A stretch of 25,675 nt of DNA from a virus, in the IMG/VR virus record IMGVR_UViG_3300042298_000923, positions 1 through 25,675 of that record. The stretch is one strand, 5' to 3'. Each line of letters opens with the position of its first letter. Positions within the stretch are counted from its first letter, which is position 1. The notes beneath the pieces are model-generated. The model worked only from the letters and a program-made list of their open reading frames with translations, ran no database searches and was not told where the DNA came from. Below are positions 15,497 through 23,151 of the stretch, piece after piece. The translations under genes and the position numbers were made by a program.

Positions 15497-15931
15497 TTAG
15501 AATTCTCCTCCGTCAAGGGAAACATCTGTAACTGGTTCCACATCACCGTCTAGAGTGAAGCCACTGAAGCCTGTCTTGGAAACAATCAGTCCGTCAACAA
15601 GCAGTTTTCCTGTGATATTTATATCGCCAACTATGCCCAAAGACGATCCAAGGGTGATTCCACTCGGTCCACCGCTGAAAGTGTTGCCGCCAATATTCAA
15701 ATATTGAGTGGTCAGTGAATTCGCTATCTGTACATCGTTGGGGAGTCCAATGATATAGGTGGCTCCGCTGACGCTGACATCAATCTCTCCGCTGGTTCCC
15801 CTTACCCCCAGTGAGCCAGTGGACGGCAGGACACCGTAGGCTTCCCACCCCTCCCCGTTCCACCGCCATGTCTTGCCGAATGCGGAGTATAACTGGTTGG
15901 GTGATGGGGATGACGGAAAGTTCAGGGGCAT
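15497..15931 (-). CDS. Small fibre-associated structural protein (144 aa)
   Basis: The N-terminal segment (MPLNFPSSPSPNQLYS, then GKTWRWNGEGWEAYG, residues 1-33) is a common motif of phage tail proteins. The rest is a Gly/Ser/Thr-rich beta region with ITLGSSLGIVGDINITGKL, as in fibre shafts. It ends in SLDGGEF, the C-terminal signature seen in the 581- and 769-residue proteins. The frame is open 10 codons further up to 15961, but I chose ATG 15931. That ATG overlaps the upstream stop as TAATG, has AGGAG 8 nt before it, and starts the recognisable domain. It lies 2 nt before the 544-residue gene and is probably a tail or fibre accessory. Confidence 0.8.
   Translation of the reverse strand: MPLNFPSSPSPNQLYSAFGKTWRWNGEGWEAYGVLPSTGSLGVRGTSGEIDVSVSGATYIIGLPNDVQIANSLTTQYLNIGGNTFSGGPSGITLGSSLGIVGDINITGKLLVDGLIVSKTGFSGFTLDGDVEPVTDVSLDGGEF
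15616..15623 (-). promoter_or_regulatory. Candidate late promoter TATAAATA upstream of cassette copy 1
   Basis: A perfect TATAAATA on the minus strand, inside the 144-residue gene and about 120 nt upstream of ATG 15494. T4 late promoters often lie inside upstream genes. Its placement before the first gene of cassette copy 1 parallels the box at 5212-5219 before copy 2. It also encodes part of GDINIT, so chance is not excluded. Confidence 0.45.
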
Positions 15932-17157
15932 TACACCAACTCCTGCCAGCCGATCTGACACGCAACCTTTTGGTTCACACTCTGCGAAGCCACCACAACC
16001 GTGATGATGTCCGCTGTTCCGCCAATAGAACGGGTCAACTGATTCACAAATTCACGGGGTGACGGCAACTCTGGCTCGCTGAGTTCGGTAAAGAATCCCG
16101 AGCCAATCTCGGTTCCACCAGAAAAACTTGTTGCAGACTTGTCCCATTCCACCGTTCCTGCGGAGTGAGCGGTCCAAGACGCACCCGACAGCACCGCATT
16201 TTCAAGAATCTTGTAGTGATAATTCCCCTTTGTACTAGCAAGAATATCTAGTTGCGACGGGACAACCACTGCATCTGTCCTGTCCGACTTCAGGCGTATA
16301 GACAACAGGGGATAATATTGTGATGCGTTTGTCAAAGTTTTCATATCCGCACTTGCTGTTAATCCAAACCCCACCGAATGGGGTCTGGACTTTCCTTCGT
16401 AGCCACCATCGGATATGACGGTAGAGCATATCTGACGCATGGTGCTGCTGCTTGCGGTGTTGTTAACTGGATCATTTAATATCTCGTATCGCAGGGGCAG
16501 ACACGCAGTGGTCATGTAGGTGCTGGTGTTCTTGTTTGCGTTGTGGAAGGTGTGTGCCACAACAGGTCGCCCCTCAAAGAAAAACCCACAGCGAACAGAC
16601 CCCACGCCCAACCACTCAATGTCAAAGAAACTGATGTTGGCTTTGCTTGGGTCAAGTGTTATGCCTGATGGTCCGCTGCCGTCCAGCACATCACCGTTCC
16701 ACTGGCTCTGCGATACTTTAGTCTCCTGCACCGATCCGCCCACGCTGCTGCGTAGCACGAAATACAGGTTGTTTCCGAAAGGGAATCCGCCCTGTTCAAG
16801 ATATATTCCGTTTTGGGTGTTGAAGTATCCTACCCGCTGAGTAAGGTTGTTTTTTGCACTACTCATTGCAAAGGTGTTTATGGCAGTCAGTGCCTTGCCT
16901 GGCTGATAGGCAAATACACGGCGAGTCTCACGATACACATACGCACCAGCACTTGCTCCAACGGTAAGCAGAACCGCACTCTCGTTTGGGTTGTGTGAGG
17001 TGGTGCCACCAACTGCCACAGCAGTATCCCACTGCCCGTTTTCCTTGTAGCGGTGCTGTGAGTCAAACACCGTATACGGTTGCGATGTCTTGAGTCTGGC
17101 AAACCCGTCAAGCGCAGACCCCTGAAATCCAACTTCGTTGTTGAACAGATAACTCAT
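15931..17157 (-). CDS. Conserved virion structural protein of marine T4-like phages (408 aa)
   Basis: The sequence runs MSYLFNNEVGFQGSALDGFA, FDSQHRYKENGQWDT, NESAVLLTVGASAGAYVYRE, then WNGDVLDGSGPSGITLD and FFDIEWLGVGSVRCGFFFEG. These match my recollection of a family widespread among marine and freshwater T4-like phages and annotated only as structural or fibre-related; it could not be searched here. The start is ATG 17157: it overlaps the upstream stop as ATGA and has GGAGA 6 nt before it. The frame is open four codons further, but that start is less likely. The C-terminal region (VNQLTRSIGGTADIITVVVA) is beta-rich. No signal peptide or membrane segment is seen. Function beyond being part of the virion is unknown. 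Confidence 0.8.
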   Translation of the reverse strand: MSYLFNNEVGFQGSALDGFARLKTSQPYTVFDSQHRYKENGQWDTAVAVGGTTSHNPNESAVLLTVGASAGAYVYRETRRVFAYQPGKALTAINTFAMSSAKNNLTQRVGYFNTQNGIYLEQGGFPFGNNLYFVLRSSVGGSVQETKVSQSQWNGDVLDGSGPSGITLDPSKANISFFDIEWLGVGSVRCGFFFEGRPVVAHTFHNANKNTSTYMTTACLPLRYEILNDPVNNTASSSTMRQICSTVISDGGYEGKSRPHSVGFGLTASADMKTLTNASQYYPLLSIRLKSDRTDAVVVPSQLDILASTKGNYHYKILENAVLSGASWTAHSAGTVEWDKSATSFSGGTEIGSGFFTELSEPELPSPREFVNQLTRSIGGTADIITVVVASQSVNQKVACQIGWQELV

Positions 17158-18722
17158 ACGATTCTCCAACCGTTTCTATAGATCAAGTGTAGGGCTGCAT
17201 TGTCTAGGTTTACCACTACTGATGGCTTATTATCTATGGTTTGTCCGTCAGAGCCTATGATTGTGATGGCTCTGTTTGGTCCCTTACCAGCGTTGCCAGA
17301 CTCGTCCTTTACTATTATTTCACGACCCTCTTCTGGTGAGTCTGGCAGGGTAATAGTGACCTTGCCTGCGTAGTTCACCCCAATGTAGTAGTCTAGTTGG
17401 GTGGCAAAATAAGCAGACTGCTCAACACCCACAACGGTGTTGATTGTTGCGCTGATGGTGCTAGGAATGCTCGGCTGAACCCACTGCTGGCTGTTGCCGT
17501 CATCAATGTAGATGTATTCTTGACCGTTTTCAGAGTCCATCCACCGGTCGCCTGCGGTGATTCCTGTAGTTGGAGCAGTTTCACGATAGAAAAACTTGCT
17601 GCCAACTTCATTAATTGCAGTTGAGTTTATGGTGACCGATCCAGAAGAAGCAGATACGGATATGTTTGTGCCTGCAACAATTTCACGAACACCAGTGTTT
17701 GATACGGTAACCGATCCAGTTGAACCAGAAACACTTATACCAGCACCAGCATTGATGTCCGTGACTCCTTGTGGAGGAGCCACTACATTTATCGTGACTA
17801 CTCCACCACGCTTGGTGACCGACTGTATGGCAGACCCCTTGAAGTTCAAGGACCGCACATCGGGAGTGATAGCGGTTCCGTTCCAGAGGACAGCAACCTT
17901 TCCTCCGCCGCCAGTGGACGCAAGCCAACCCATGTCAGCCGCTGATACTGTTTTGCCGCCGAGTATTCGCTTCAAGATGGAATCAAGACGAGCCTCATCC
18001 ATCGACACCGTTTTGGTGTTTTTGTCATATACGAGTGGAAACTTTGCGGACAGTATTCCAGACTCGCCATCTGCACCGCGTTCGCCACGCTCTCCGCGAT
18101 CTCCCTTTGGTCCTTTTGGTCCCTGCTTGCCTTCTGGTCCACGCTTGCCAGGTACTCCTGCCTTGCCGCGAGGACCAGGCTCTCCCTTCAAGCCACGCGG
18201 TCCACGCTCACCCATTTTTCCACGAGGACCAGCGATTCCTCGGTCACCTTTTGGTCCCTTTACCCCACCAGGTTCTCCACGATCTCCCTTTGGACCAGAA
18301 ACAGACGGCGTGTCCTTTATTTCTTGAATTGATTGGCGCAACTCTTCTGTGAGTTTGGTCAATTCCTTTTCAGTGACTGGCTTTTCAGGATCGGGTTGTG
18401 GTGTTACAAGATTTTGCAGAACATCTTCGGAACTGCTAACCATCTCAAATATAGAGTCAATCTGTTTGTTTCCTGCCTCTATTTTCAGGGGGCGACCATT
18501 GGGATCAATAAAAAATGTTTCCCCTGTTCCTCCAAGTTTCAGAATATCGGGATCGTGGCAGTCTGCTTCATCCAGAAGCATGAATTGATCGCCCACAGAG
18601 TACGCGGAACCACGGATTTCGCGCACTAAACGAAAAAGCGAACCCGACACGAACTGACCAGTTGAAATGGCAGCAGTTCGGCGTGGCTCTGTGGGCTTGG
18701 ATGACTTGCGAGGTCTGTTCAT
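17154..18722 (-). CDS. Collagen-like tail-fibre protein (522 aa)
   Basis: The N-terminal domain (residues 1-110) is followed by a short helix (116-135, EKELTKLTEELRQSIQEI) that could nucleate trimers. A Gly-X-Y collagen stretch covers residues 143-222, about 27 triplets rich in charged pairs such as PKGDRG, GERG and PRGK. The only phase break is at Gly152-Gly153. C-terminal to it come two beta-modules (GISVSGSTGSVTVSNTGV and NISVSASSGSVTI). Next is a fibre-tip type segment (ETAPTTGITAGDRWMDSENG) and an end domain (VGVEQSAYF ... LIYRNGWRIV). Phage collagen-like proteins form trimeric triple helices in tail fibres. It starts 18 nt after thyX and is the first virion gene after the replication block. 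Confidence 0.88.
   Translation of the reverse strand: MNRPRKSSKPTEPRRTAAISTGQFVSGSLFRLVREIRGSAYSVGDQFMLLDEADCHDPDILKLGGTGETFFIDPNGRPLKIEAGNKQIDSIFEMVSSSEDVLQNLVTPQPDPEKPVTEKELTKLTEELRQSIQEIKDTPSVSGPKGDRGEPGGVKGPKGDRGIAGPRGKMGERGPRGLKGEPGPRGKAGVPGKRGPEGKQGPKGPKGDRGERGERGADGESGILSAKFPLVYDKNTKTVSMDEARLDSILKRILGGKTVSAADMGWLASTGGGGKVAVLWNGTAITPDVRSLNFKGSAIQSVTKRGGVVTINVVAPPQGVTDINAGAGISVSGSTGSVTVSNTGVREIVAGTNISVSASSGSVTINSTAINEVGSKFFYRETAPTTGITAGDRWMDSENGQEYIYIDDGNSQQWVQPSIPSTISATINTVVGVEQSAYFATQLDYYIGVNYAGKVTITLPDSPEEGREIIVKDESGNAGKGPNRAITIIGSDGQTIDNKPSVVVNLDNAALHLIYRNGWRIV
18057..18296 (-). repeat. Collagen Gly-X-Y coding stretch
   Basis: About 27 codon triplets with Gly at every third position inside the fibre gene. 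The many GGA/GGT and CCA/CGT codons make a low-complexity DNA tract, which also creates a long proline-rich open frame on the other strand. Confidence 0.9.
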
Positions 18723-18740
18723 CGCAAGTATTTAGGCGCG

Positions 18741-19457
18741 TCAGACAGGCTCTTTGCCAGTCAAAGCCGCCCAAGAACAGGGGAAAAGAGGCTGAATTAT
18801 TGTATTCATTGCCTCTGCGTATTCGCGGCACTCCCATTGTGCGTGTGGATCGCTCCGCTGCGAGAACACCCGTGCATACGCTGCAAGCGAACCCGTCCAC
18901 CACCATTCGGTATAGGTTCCCTGTGGGAGGACAGCCCGTGCCTGCTCCGGAGCCACGCCACGCTTCAGTAGTTCATCGTATGTGAGCAGTGCTTCCTTCA
19001 CAGTCATTTCATAGTGGCGGTTCACCGTGTTGTAGTCTTCGTCTATGGGCATGAAGTCTTCCGACCCCTGCTTCGCACCGTTGGTGGGCTTGCCTCTCCA
19101 CCGTGGCATATACACGGTTGGGGGATCGCTCACATAGCGGCGGCTCACCTCGTTCTCGGTGAATCCCACCTTGTGCTTGAACAGTTGAGTCCGCACAAAG
19201 ATGGGAGCCTTGATCCGCAAGGTGATCTGTGGATGTGCGAACGGAGTCCAGTGCTTATGAGTAGCGAGATACTTGATGAGTTTGCGATCCCGTTCAGAAA
19301 GTTTGTGTTGACGAGAACCACTCCAATGGGGTTCACTGTCCCAATCGCTCTCCTTGTTGAACGAAACTCGGGCGGCGTTCACAACCGTGAGATCGTCGCC
19401 TAGGTGGTCAACATACTCAACAAATCCACGATCAAGCACCATCACATTTTTTGTCAT
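18741..19457 (-). CDS. thyX: Flavin-dependent thymidylate synthase ThyX (238 aa)
   Basis: ThyX makes dTMP from dUMP using FAD, NADPH and methylene-tetrahydrofolate. Visible family features are THKHWTPFAH (66-75), the signature region FVRTQLFKHKVGFTENEVSRRY (87-108; family RHRxxSxNExSxRY), ARAVLPQGTYTEWWWTGSL (173-191) and FSQRSDPHAQWECREYA (198-214). Length is normal for the family. The signature is a variant: KHK replaces RHR, and one extra residue lies before NE. The start ATG 19457 overlaps the upstream stop as ATGA, behind an AAGGAAA site. In T4-like phages ThyX supplies thymidine nucleotide for phage DNA synthesis. It is the last gene of the replication block. Confidence 0.93.
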   Translation of the reverse strand: MTKNVMVLDRGFVEYVDHLGDDLTVVNAARVSFNKESDWDSEPHWSGSRQHKLSERDRKLIKYLATHKHWTPFAHPQITLRIKAPIFVRTQLFKHKVGFTENEVSRRYVSDPPTVYMPRWRGKPTNGAKQGSEDFMPIDEDYNTVNRHYEMTVKEALLTYDELLKRGVAPEQARAVLPQGTYTEWWWTGSLAAYARVFSQRSDPHAQWECREYAEAMNTIIQPLFPCSWAALTGKEPV

Positions 19458-19684
19458 GGCTGATTTTCCTTCTCTAGTTCACTGATCTTTGCACGGAGAG
19501 TCTTTATCTCCTCCGCAGAGGCTATAAGCGTTTCCTGTATCTCTTTCCAAAAAGAAAACATCTGAGACATGGATGCAGCCTGAGTGCGTTCCACGATGTC
19601 CATGTTTGTGATTCTGTTGTGAAGCAACCTTCCGTTTTCGGTGTTGCAAAATTCATTTATTGGGTTCAATTCATAATGACTCAT
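19454..19684 (-). CDS. Hypothetical protein with C-terminal coiled coil (76 aa)
   Basis: I chose ATG 19684, which overlaps the primase stop as ATGA and has GGAGAG 5 nt upstream. The frame is open 18 codons further to 19738, but that part only shadows the end of the primase gene. The C-terminal half is helical and charged (SAEEIKTLRAKISELEKENQ, residues 54-73). It resembles the tail coiled-coil proteins only in composition and lacks the NET motif and aromatic tail. No family recognised. It is coupled by ATGA overlaps to both neighbours, so it is made with the replication proteins. Confidence 0.72.
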   Translation of the reverse strand: MSHYELNPINEFCNTENGRLLHNRITNMDIVERTQAASMSQMFSFWKEIQETLIASAEEIKTLRAKISELEKENQP

Positions 19685-20670
19685 CGCACTCTCCATTGTG
19701 AAAATCGTGCCAGTGCAGTCAATCCGCTGCACGAACACTCGTCAATGATACGCTGAACTTCCTGCGGTGACCGTCCCGCAAGCACCATGTCGTTAATGTC
19801 TTTCTCGCTTACGCTGTCAGCCCACACACATACGGAATATCCACCTCGTATGGCTTCTTCGATTTTCTTGGTGATTTCTGAATTGCGCGGCTCATTATCA
19901 TAAACAATAACGCAATCACGAAACAACTTGACAGCAGAAGCCAGTTCACAGCCAGCGAGAGCAACGCTATTATCAAGAAATACAGAATCAAGTGGACCCT
20001 CAACAACATAAACCCTCTTGGAATAATCCAACCGATCCTCTCCGTAAATCGCTCTGCCGTCCTTGCTGAACTTTACGGTGATGTATCGGATTGAGTTCTT
20101 GGAGCCGCTTATGCTGCGTCCTTGCGCTGCAACGAGTTCTCCTGCCTTGTTCACGAATGGGATGACGATACGCTCGTCATTCGGAATGGTTGTGTATGTA
20201 GGGTCAATGGCACGAACCCAGTCACCAAACCCATTTGAAAAATAAAACCTGTCCAATTCTTTAATTCCTCTGCCTTCCAAATACAGCCGTGCTGCGTGAT
20301 CTGGTGGCAGAGTGTCGCACCGAGGAAGTCTGATATTTGCATTGGGCAGGAGTTTGGGTTCTTCTGGCTTGACATAATTGCTCTTCCCGTTCTCACCGTT
20401 TCTCCACCGCTCAAGTGCATACTCTTGAGCCATTGCAGGGGCAACAATCTCAAGAAATCTGTAAACCGAATGCCCTGCTCCGCAGTTGTGGCACTTGAAA
20501 AAGTAGTCGTTCTTCTTTGGAAAGAAAAAACCACGCGCCTTGCTCTTGTTCTTCCGCGAGTCTCCGCAGATAGGGCAACGGCAGTTTGCAAGGTTCGGAC
20601 CCTTCCACTTGAATCGCTCAAGTTGAGCCGATACCATGTTGATGTATTTCTTATCAATATACGCAGACAT
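19681..20670 (-). CDS. 61: DNA primase, T4 gp61 type (329 aa)
   Basis: A DnaG-type primase that makes RNA primers for lagging-strand synthesis together with the gp41 helicase. The N-terminal zinc site is seen as CRCPIC (30-35) and CHNC (60-63). The Toprim domain shows VVEGPLDSVF (222-231, catalytic Glu224), VYDNEPRN (256-263) and EKDINDMV (289-296). Length is close to T4 gp61 (342 residues). The start ATG 20670 overlaps the helicase stop as TAATG. The adjacency of 41 and 61 is the classic T4 arrangement and matches their physical complex. Confidence 0.93.
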   Translation of the reverse strand: MSAYIDKKYINMVSAQLERFKWKGPNLANCRCPICGDSRKNKSKARGFFFPKKNDYFFKCHNCGAGHSVYRFLEIVAPAMAQEYALERWRNGENGKSNYVKPEEPKLLPNANIRLPRCDTLPPDHAARLYLEGRGIKELDRFYFSNGFGDWVRAIDPTYTTIPNDERIVIPFVNKAGELVAAQGRSISGSKNSIRYITVKFSKDGRAIYGEDRLDYSKRVYVVEGPLDSVFLDNSVALAGCELASAVKLFRDCVIVYDNEPRNSEITKKIEEAIRGGYSVCVWADSVSEKDINDMVLAGRSPQEVQRIIDECSCSGLTALARFSQWRVR

Positions 20671-22085
20671 TATATCGTCCAGTCGCTTGTGTCTCGCTTG
20701 TCACCAAACTTTGCCTTGAAGTCCTTTGCACCAAATCCTGCTCCGTATCCGTCGTTCTCACCCTTCTCAATATTCGAATCCATGAGGTCTTCGGATAGTT
20801 CACTGTCAATATCGTAGAACTTCATCTTGGAGTAGTTCAATCCAACGATGAATTTCTTGTTTGCAGTCTTGCCGTTGTAACGATTCTTCAACTGCTTCAC
20901 CATGATCTGCCCTGCCTTTTCCAACTCGTCCGTTGTGATGAGGGCAATCATCAGGTCAGCGGTGTGTGGCAAGCCAAACGATTCTGAAGTGTCCGTTAGG
21001 TCAACATCGGTGGACGAGAACCCCGCTCGGTTCACCTGTGTGGCACTCACGATTGGCACATCCCGTTCCATTGCCAGTCCACGCAACTCCTCTGCAATAG
21101 CCTTGATGTATCCGTAGGAATTGATGTTGTTGCCGTGCTTGAACCGCGCAGACGAGCAGATATTGATGTAGTCCACGAAAATGATGTCAGGCGTGAACTG
21201 CTTCTTCAGCCGCAACTCGTCCAACAGGACACGGAAGTGGTTTACATTCGCAAACGAAGTGGGATACTCCTTTACGATGAGTTTTCCGCTTACTCCCCGT
21301 GTGCTACCAAGCAGCCGCTTCTCATACATTTCAAGCGGCAGGTCTTGCAGTTCATCCATTGTGATGTCCATGATGTTTGCATCAATTCGCTCTGCAATCC
21401 GTTCCTCTGCCATTTCAAGAGTGATGTACAGCACATTCTTGTTCTGCATGAGGCAAGCAGCAGCGTGGTGGCACATGAACAGGGACTTGCCCACACCTGT
21501 GCCTGCCATGATGATGTTCAGAGTCTTGGGCGAGATTCCGCCCTTTGTAATGACATTGAACATCTCAAGATCAAACGGCACCTTCTTCTCTACCCTGTGG
21601 TAGAACTCATGCCGCTTCTCGTAGTCCTCAAGGAAATCGTGTCCCACATTGGTGTCAAACGAAACCGCAAGTGCCTTGGACAGGATTTCAGGCAGGGCAT
21701 GGGGCGTGAGGTTCTTGTCCTTGCCGTCAATAATCTGAATGGACTGCAAGATGGCATTATAGATCGCTTTGTCCTTGCAGAACTTTTCCGTGGTGTCTGT
21801 GAGCCACGCGGTGTCCTGCTGCGGACTCTTGCCCATGTCCACTACAAGAGTCTTGCACTTGGAGAACTCGTCCTCCGTCAGCCCCTTGTTGTCTTCAAGT
21901 GCAATAAGCAGGGCATCCTTTGTGGGAATGCCCTTGTACTGATTGACGAAATCCCTGATGGATCGGAACACTGCACGATCCACTCGGTCAAGGAAATACT
22001 CCTCCTGCAAGAACGGAATGGTCCGCTTGCAGTATTCGCTGTCGTTAAGCAGCCCCGCCAGTATTGTCTTTTCGGTTTGGCTCAT
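20670..22085 (-). CDS. 41: Replicative DNA helicase, T4 gp41 (DnaB family, 471 aa)
   Basis: Hexameric 5'-3' helicase at the phage fork. An N-terminal helical domain (1-150) is followed by a RecA-type motor: Walker A AGTGVGKS (194-201), ITLEMAEERIAERI (221-234) with catalytic Glu224, Walker B IIFVDYIN (301-308), SATQVNR (347-353) and KQLKNRYNGK (397-406), where the arginine finger is expected. T4 gp41 has 475 residues, so it is full length. ATG 22085 lies 41 bp inside the end of uvsX, with AGGAA about 10 nt upstream. The C-terminal tail is Gly/Asp/Lys-rich, a likely place for contacts with primase or a loader. Confidence 0.95.
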   Translation of the reverse strand: MSQTEKTILAGLLNDSEYCKRTIPFLQEEYFLDRVDRAVFRSIRDFVNQYKGIPTKDALLIALEDNKGLTEDEFSKCKTLVVDMGKSPQQDTAWLTDTTEKFCKDKAIYNAILQSIQIIDGKDKNLTPHALPEILSKALAVSFDTNVGHDFLEDYEKRHEFYHRVEKKVPFDLEMFNVITKGGISPKTLNIIMAGTGVGKSLFMCHHAAACLMQNKNVLYITLEMAEERIAERIDANIMDITMDELQDLPLEMYEKRLLGSTRGVSGKLIVKEYPTSFANVNHFRVLLDELRLKKQFTPDIIFVDYINICSSARFKHGNNINSYGYIKAIAEELRGLAMERDVPIVSATQVNRAGFSSTDVDLTDTSESFGLPHTADLMIALITTDELEKAGQIMVKQLKNRYNGKTANKKFIVGLNYSKMKFYDIDSELSEDLMDSNIEKGENDGYGAGFGAKDFKAKFGDKRDTSDWTI

Positions 22086-23151
22086 TTAGTCCAAGTTCCT
22101 CATCAAGTTCAGCCAGACGATCCATTGCCTTTTCTGCTTCGTCCTTGCCGTAGCAGAACTCCTTCTTCGCAACAATGTCAATAGCCCGAAGGATATCTTC
22201 GTTGTAGTACTTCTCTGGATTCTTGTTGATCTGCGATTCAAACACGGTCTTTCCGTTGGGCAACTGAATCTTCGTGGACACCTTTTGGAAAATACCGTAC
22301 TTGATGGCAATGTCCAACAGCCCGTAATACTTGTTCAGTCCTGTCTCAAAGTTCAACTGAACATCCACCATCTTGTCCTGCTTCGTTAGACGGCTCTTGT
22401 AGGTCTTGCAGTGGATAATGTTGCCCACCACCTCGTTGTCCACCTTGTCCTTCTTCTTGGACAGATAGATGATGGTGGACGCAGCATACTTCAGACCGCT
22501 TCCGCCGCCCATTTCCTTCGTGGGCACATACGCACCCACCACATCGTAGGTGTGGTTCGTCATCAACAGGGGAATCCGTGCGTGACCCAACTTGATGGTC
22601 AGGACGCGGAATGCCGCCTTCGTGACCTGTGCGCGAGTCATGTCGCGGGTGGTCTTGCCCTCTGCGGTGTCGTTCATTTCCTTCTCGGTGGACAACATTC
22701 CAAGGGAGTCAAGCACGATCATCATGCGGGGGCGAGTGTCCTTGTCCTCTTCAAGATACTTGTCCACAGACAGGACGCACTGGTGACGGAACTCCTCCAC
22801 CGTGGCAACAGGCAGCACAGCCACGCGGTCGGTGTCAATGCCCCGTCCACGGAGCAGATCAGAGGTAATGGCTTGTTCCGTATCAAAATACAACACCATT
22901 GCCTTCGGATCGGAATTTAGGAACTCCCGCACCACATTCAGGGCAAAGTAGGTCTTGCCCGTGGCTTGCTCTCCTGCAAGAGCCACAATCTTGTTGTCGG
23001 GAATCCCACCGTGGATGGAACCGCTTAGAAGCGCGTTGAACGAATACGATCCCGTGGAGATGAAACCCTTGACATCGCTGCCCTCAAGCCCATCTGATGC
23101 CACGGTTGCGTACTTGTTTCCTGCTGCCTTCAGAATGTCCTTCAGTTTCAT
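22045..23151 (-). CDS. uvsX: UvsX recombinase, RecA family (368 aa)
   Basis: Strand-exchange protein for recombination-dependent replication and repair in T4-like phages. Visible features are Walker A GEQATGKT (60-67), LYFDTEQAI (87-95) with catalytic Glu92, Walker B MMIVLDSLG (143-151), LLMTNHTYD (195-203) and the loop KEMGGGSGLKYAAS (212-225). Length is near T4 UvsX (391). The start ATG 23151 overlaps the previous gene as ATGA, with GGAGAG upstream. The 3' end overlaps gp41 by 41 bp, so its last residues (GLNEPNRKDNTGGAA) share DNA with the helicase N-terminus. Confidence 0.95.
   Translation of the reverse strand: MKLKDILKAAGNKYATVASDGLEGSDVKGFISTGSYSFNALLSGSIHGGIPDNKIVALAGEQATGKTYFALNVVREFLNSDPKAMVLYFDTEQAITSDLLRGRGIDTDRVAVLPVATVEEFRHQCVLSVDKYLEEDKDTRPRMMIVLDSLGMLSTEKEMNDTAEGKTTRDMTRAQVTKAAFRVLTIKLGHARIPLLMTNHTYDVVGAYVPTKEMGGGSGLKYAASTIIYLSKKKDKVDNEVVGNIIHCKTYKSRLTKQDKMVDVQLNFETGLNKYYGLLDIAIKYGIFQKVSTKIQLPNGKTVFESQINKNPEKYYNEDILRAIDIVAKKEFCYGKDEAEKAMDRLAELDEELGLNEPNRKDNTGGAA

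Noticed and set aside
15701-15717. CAATATT / AATATTG inverted repeat
   Set aside because: A short AT-rich palindrome within coding sequence, with no regulatory context.
15932-15961. Upstream start for the 144-aa gene
   Set aside because: The TAATG overlap and AGGAG point to ATG 15931, where the conserved domain begins.
17596-18327. Plus-strand proline-rich open frame (243 codons)
   Set aside because: It is the mirror of the collagen Gly-X-Y coding tract; Gly and Pro codons are complementary.
19685-19738. Upstream start for the 76-aa gene
   Set aside because: The extension only overlaps the primase C-terminus; ATG 19684 has the ATGA coupling and a GGAGAG site.
21135-22184. Long plus-strand open frame (349 codons) opposite gp41
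   Set aside because: It lies fully antisense to the well-supported helicase and uvsX end, has no recognisable domain, and is explained by codon bias of the real gene.
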